Below are positions 62,920 to 64,000 of a DNA stretch of 64,000 nucleotides, in pieces. The position numbers and the translations under genes are program-made. Source of the stretch: Rhizobium sp. BK602 (GTDB lineage Bacteria; Pseudomonadota; Alphaproteobacteria; Rhizobiales; Rhizobiaceae); assembly GCF_014195095.1 (NCBI RefSeq), contig NZ_JACIBC010000005.1, positions 310,001-374,000 on the forward strand. Reading direction: 5' to 3'. Below the pieces are notes generated by a model. The model saw only the letters and a program-made list of their open reading frames with translations, made no database searches and was not told the DNA's origin. Each line of letters starts with the position of its first letter. The stretch's first letter is position 1.

Positions 62920-64000
62920 TCAAGCCTTCACCAACGCCGTGACACCTTGGCCTGGCAGGAGGCGCGCCATCGCGCTCAAAAGATCCGTCTGCGATATCAG
63001 GCCGAGGATGCGATGGTCGGCATCCACGACGATGACCGCATGGGTGCGCCCATCGGTCAGGACCGGCAGCAGCGACAGGGCCGGATCGGCGGCAACGGCC
63101 AGGGCCGGTTTCGATATCGACCGTGCGATCGTGTCGGTGTCTTGCGACAATTCGCGTAAACCGACCGTGCCGATCAGGCGGCCTTCCCGATCCTTTACCG
63201 GCAAGGTGCGAATATTGTGCTTCAACAGAAGATGCCGCGCATGATCCGGCGCGGCGTCCTCGTCGATGGCGATGACGTCGCGCGACATGATGTCGGCGCA
63301 GCTTATGTCTCCATGCGACCGCACGGCCGCCTGCAACTCGACCTGCCGCAACAGGCGGCTGAGGTCCGCCCGGTCGATATCGAAGGTCTCATCGAGCGCC
63401 TCGAGAGCCGCATCGACGTCTTCCTCCCGGAAGCCCAGTCGCAAGGGCGGCGGCAGGTCGCGTGTCTGATGCGTATTCTCCACGGGCTTTGCCGCGACAT
63501 GCGGATAGTTGCGCTTGGAAAGCCTGTGAAACAGCAGGCCGAGGCCGACAAGGATGCAGGAGTTCAGGGCCACGGGCACGAAGGGAAAGAAGAAGCCCCA
63601 GCTTGCAACGGCCGGGCCGCCAAGCACGGCCGTCAGGGCCGCCGCGCCGCCGGGCGGATGAAGGCACCGCGTGAAGGACATCGCGCCGATCGCCAGCGAA
63701 ACGCCGACCCCGATCGCGATGATCGGATCGTGAATGAAATAGGCTGCGATGATGCCCATCATCGCGGAAATCGTATTGCCGCCGACAATGGACCAGGGCT
63801 GCGCGAGCGGGCTTGCCGGAACCGCGAAAAGAAGCACCGCCGATGCCCCCATCGGCGCGACGATCAGCGGAAGATGAGGCCCCTGCCCGAAAAGATAGCC
63901 GCTGATGACGCCGGTCAGCACGATGCCGATCAAGGCGCCGAGGCAGGCAATCAATCGCTCGCGCAGGGTTGCTCCGGCAAGAATCGGGGAAAACAAGCGG
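62920..64000 (-). CDS. HPP-family membrane protein with C-terminal CBS domains, start beyond the window
   Basis: About 360 residues visible. The N-terminal HPP domain has four or more membrane segments (LIACLGALIGIVLTGVISGYLFG, APMGASAVLLFAVPASPLAQPW) and the eponymous motif CLHPPGGAAALTAVLGG. Two CBS domains follow (CADIMSRDVIAIDEDAAPDHARHLLLKHNIRTLPVKDREGRLIGTV and a second near the end). HPP proteins are linked to nitrite transport in plastids and cyanobacteria; the bacterial CBS fusions are uncharacterised. The frame stays open to the edge, and homologs usually start a few residues earlier, so it is treated as 5' partial. Confidence 0.82.
   Translation of the reverse strand, partial: RLFSPILAGATLRERLIACLGALIGIVLTGVISGYLFGQGPHLPLIVAPMGASAVLLFAVPASPLAQPWSIVGGNTISAMMGIIAAYFIHDPIIAIGVGVSLAIGAMSFTRCLHPPGGAAALTAVLGGPAVASWGFFFPFVPVALNSCILVGLGLLFHRLSKRNYPHVAAKPVENTHQTRDLPPPLRLGFREEDVDAALEALDETFDIDRADLSRLLRQVELQAAVRSHGDISCADIMSRDVIAIDEDAAPDHARHLLLKHNIRTLPVKDREGRLIGTVGLRELSQDTDTIARSISKPALAVAADPALSLLPVLTDGRTHAVIVVDADHRILGLISQTDLLSAMARLLPGQGVTALVKA

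Overview
The window is about 64 kb of GC-rich, densely coded DNA from an alphaproteobacterium, most likely a Rhizobiaceae member (Rhizobium or a close relative). The evidence is a bioBFDAZ operon with the KAS III-like bioZ and BioR-type boxes, ExoD, a DUF982 protein, a rhizobial TerC protein, betaine and sugar ABC transporters, and many LysR/LacI/TetR/MarR regulators next to their target genes. No rRNA, tRNA, CRISPR array, insertion sequence or integrase was seen.

Layout. 1-5.3 kb: start of an XRE regulator, divergent omega-aminotransferase, LysR regulator with a split chromate transporter, SRPBCC protein, second LysR regulator. 5.4-12 kb: three-gene operon (PepSY-like protein, OmpR-type response regulator, PhoQ-like kinase) divergent from a one-module NRPS-like synthetase of the Pls/PosA type. 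12-18 kb: MFS exporter, ExoD, small proteins, TerC, LprI-like protein, Cys/Met PLP enzyme. 18.1-23.3 kb: exopolysaccharide block (two GT4 glycosyltransferases, Wzx-type flippase, convergent polysaccharide pyruvyl transferase). 23.4-25.8 kb: MarR regulator with monooxygenase, cytochrome b561 and methyltransferase-like genes, sharing three matching operators. 25.9-33.6 kb: betaine-type osmolyte locus (proXWV transporter, P5C reductase-like gene, TetR regulator with a decayed partial copy of itself beside it, DgcA-like flavin oxidoreductase, cupin of the DMSP-lyase family). 33.6-39.1 kb: DUF982 gene and biotin operon. 39.2-46.9 kb: LacI regulator and divergent alpha-L-fucosidase/ABC transporter operon. 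47-49.4 kb: malate:quinone oxidoreductase with a Tat-like leader and a GreA/GreB-like factor. 49.6-62.4 kb: the most unusual part, a minus-strand run of a ~2,090-residue secreted SpvB/FG-GAP/RHS protein, a single-module type I PKS 11 bp downstream, and an aegerolysin-like protein. Right edge: HPP-CBS membrane protein, cut by the window end.

How the genes work together. Most of the window is catabolic or housekeeping accessory content in small regulator-plus-target units whose operators can often be read directly. The RHS-PKS-aegerolysin cluster is the best candidate for an undescribed system: a giant surface or secreted protein, a polyketide synthase and a putative membrane-binding protein in one apparent transcription unit, behind an AT-rich ~500 bp promoter region. 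Its function is unknown and the linkage is inferred from spacing and orientation only.
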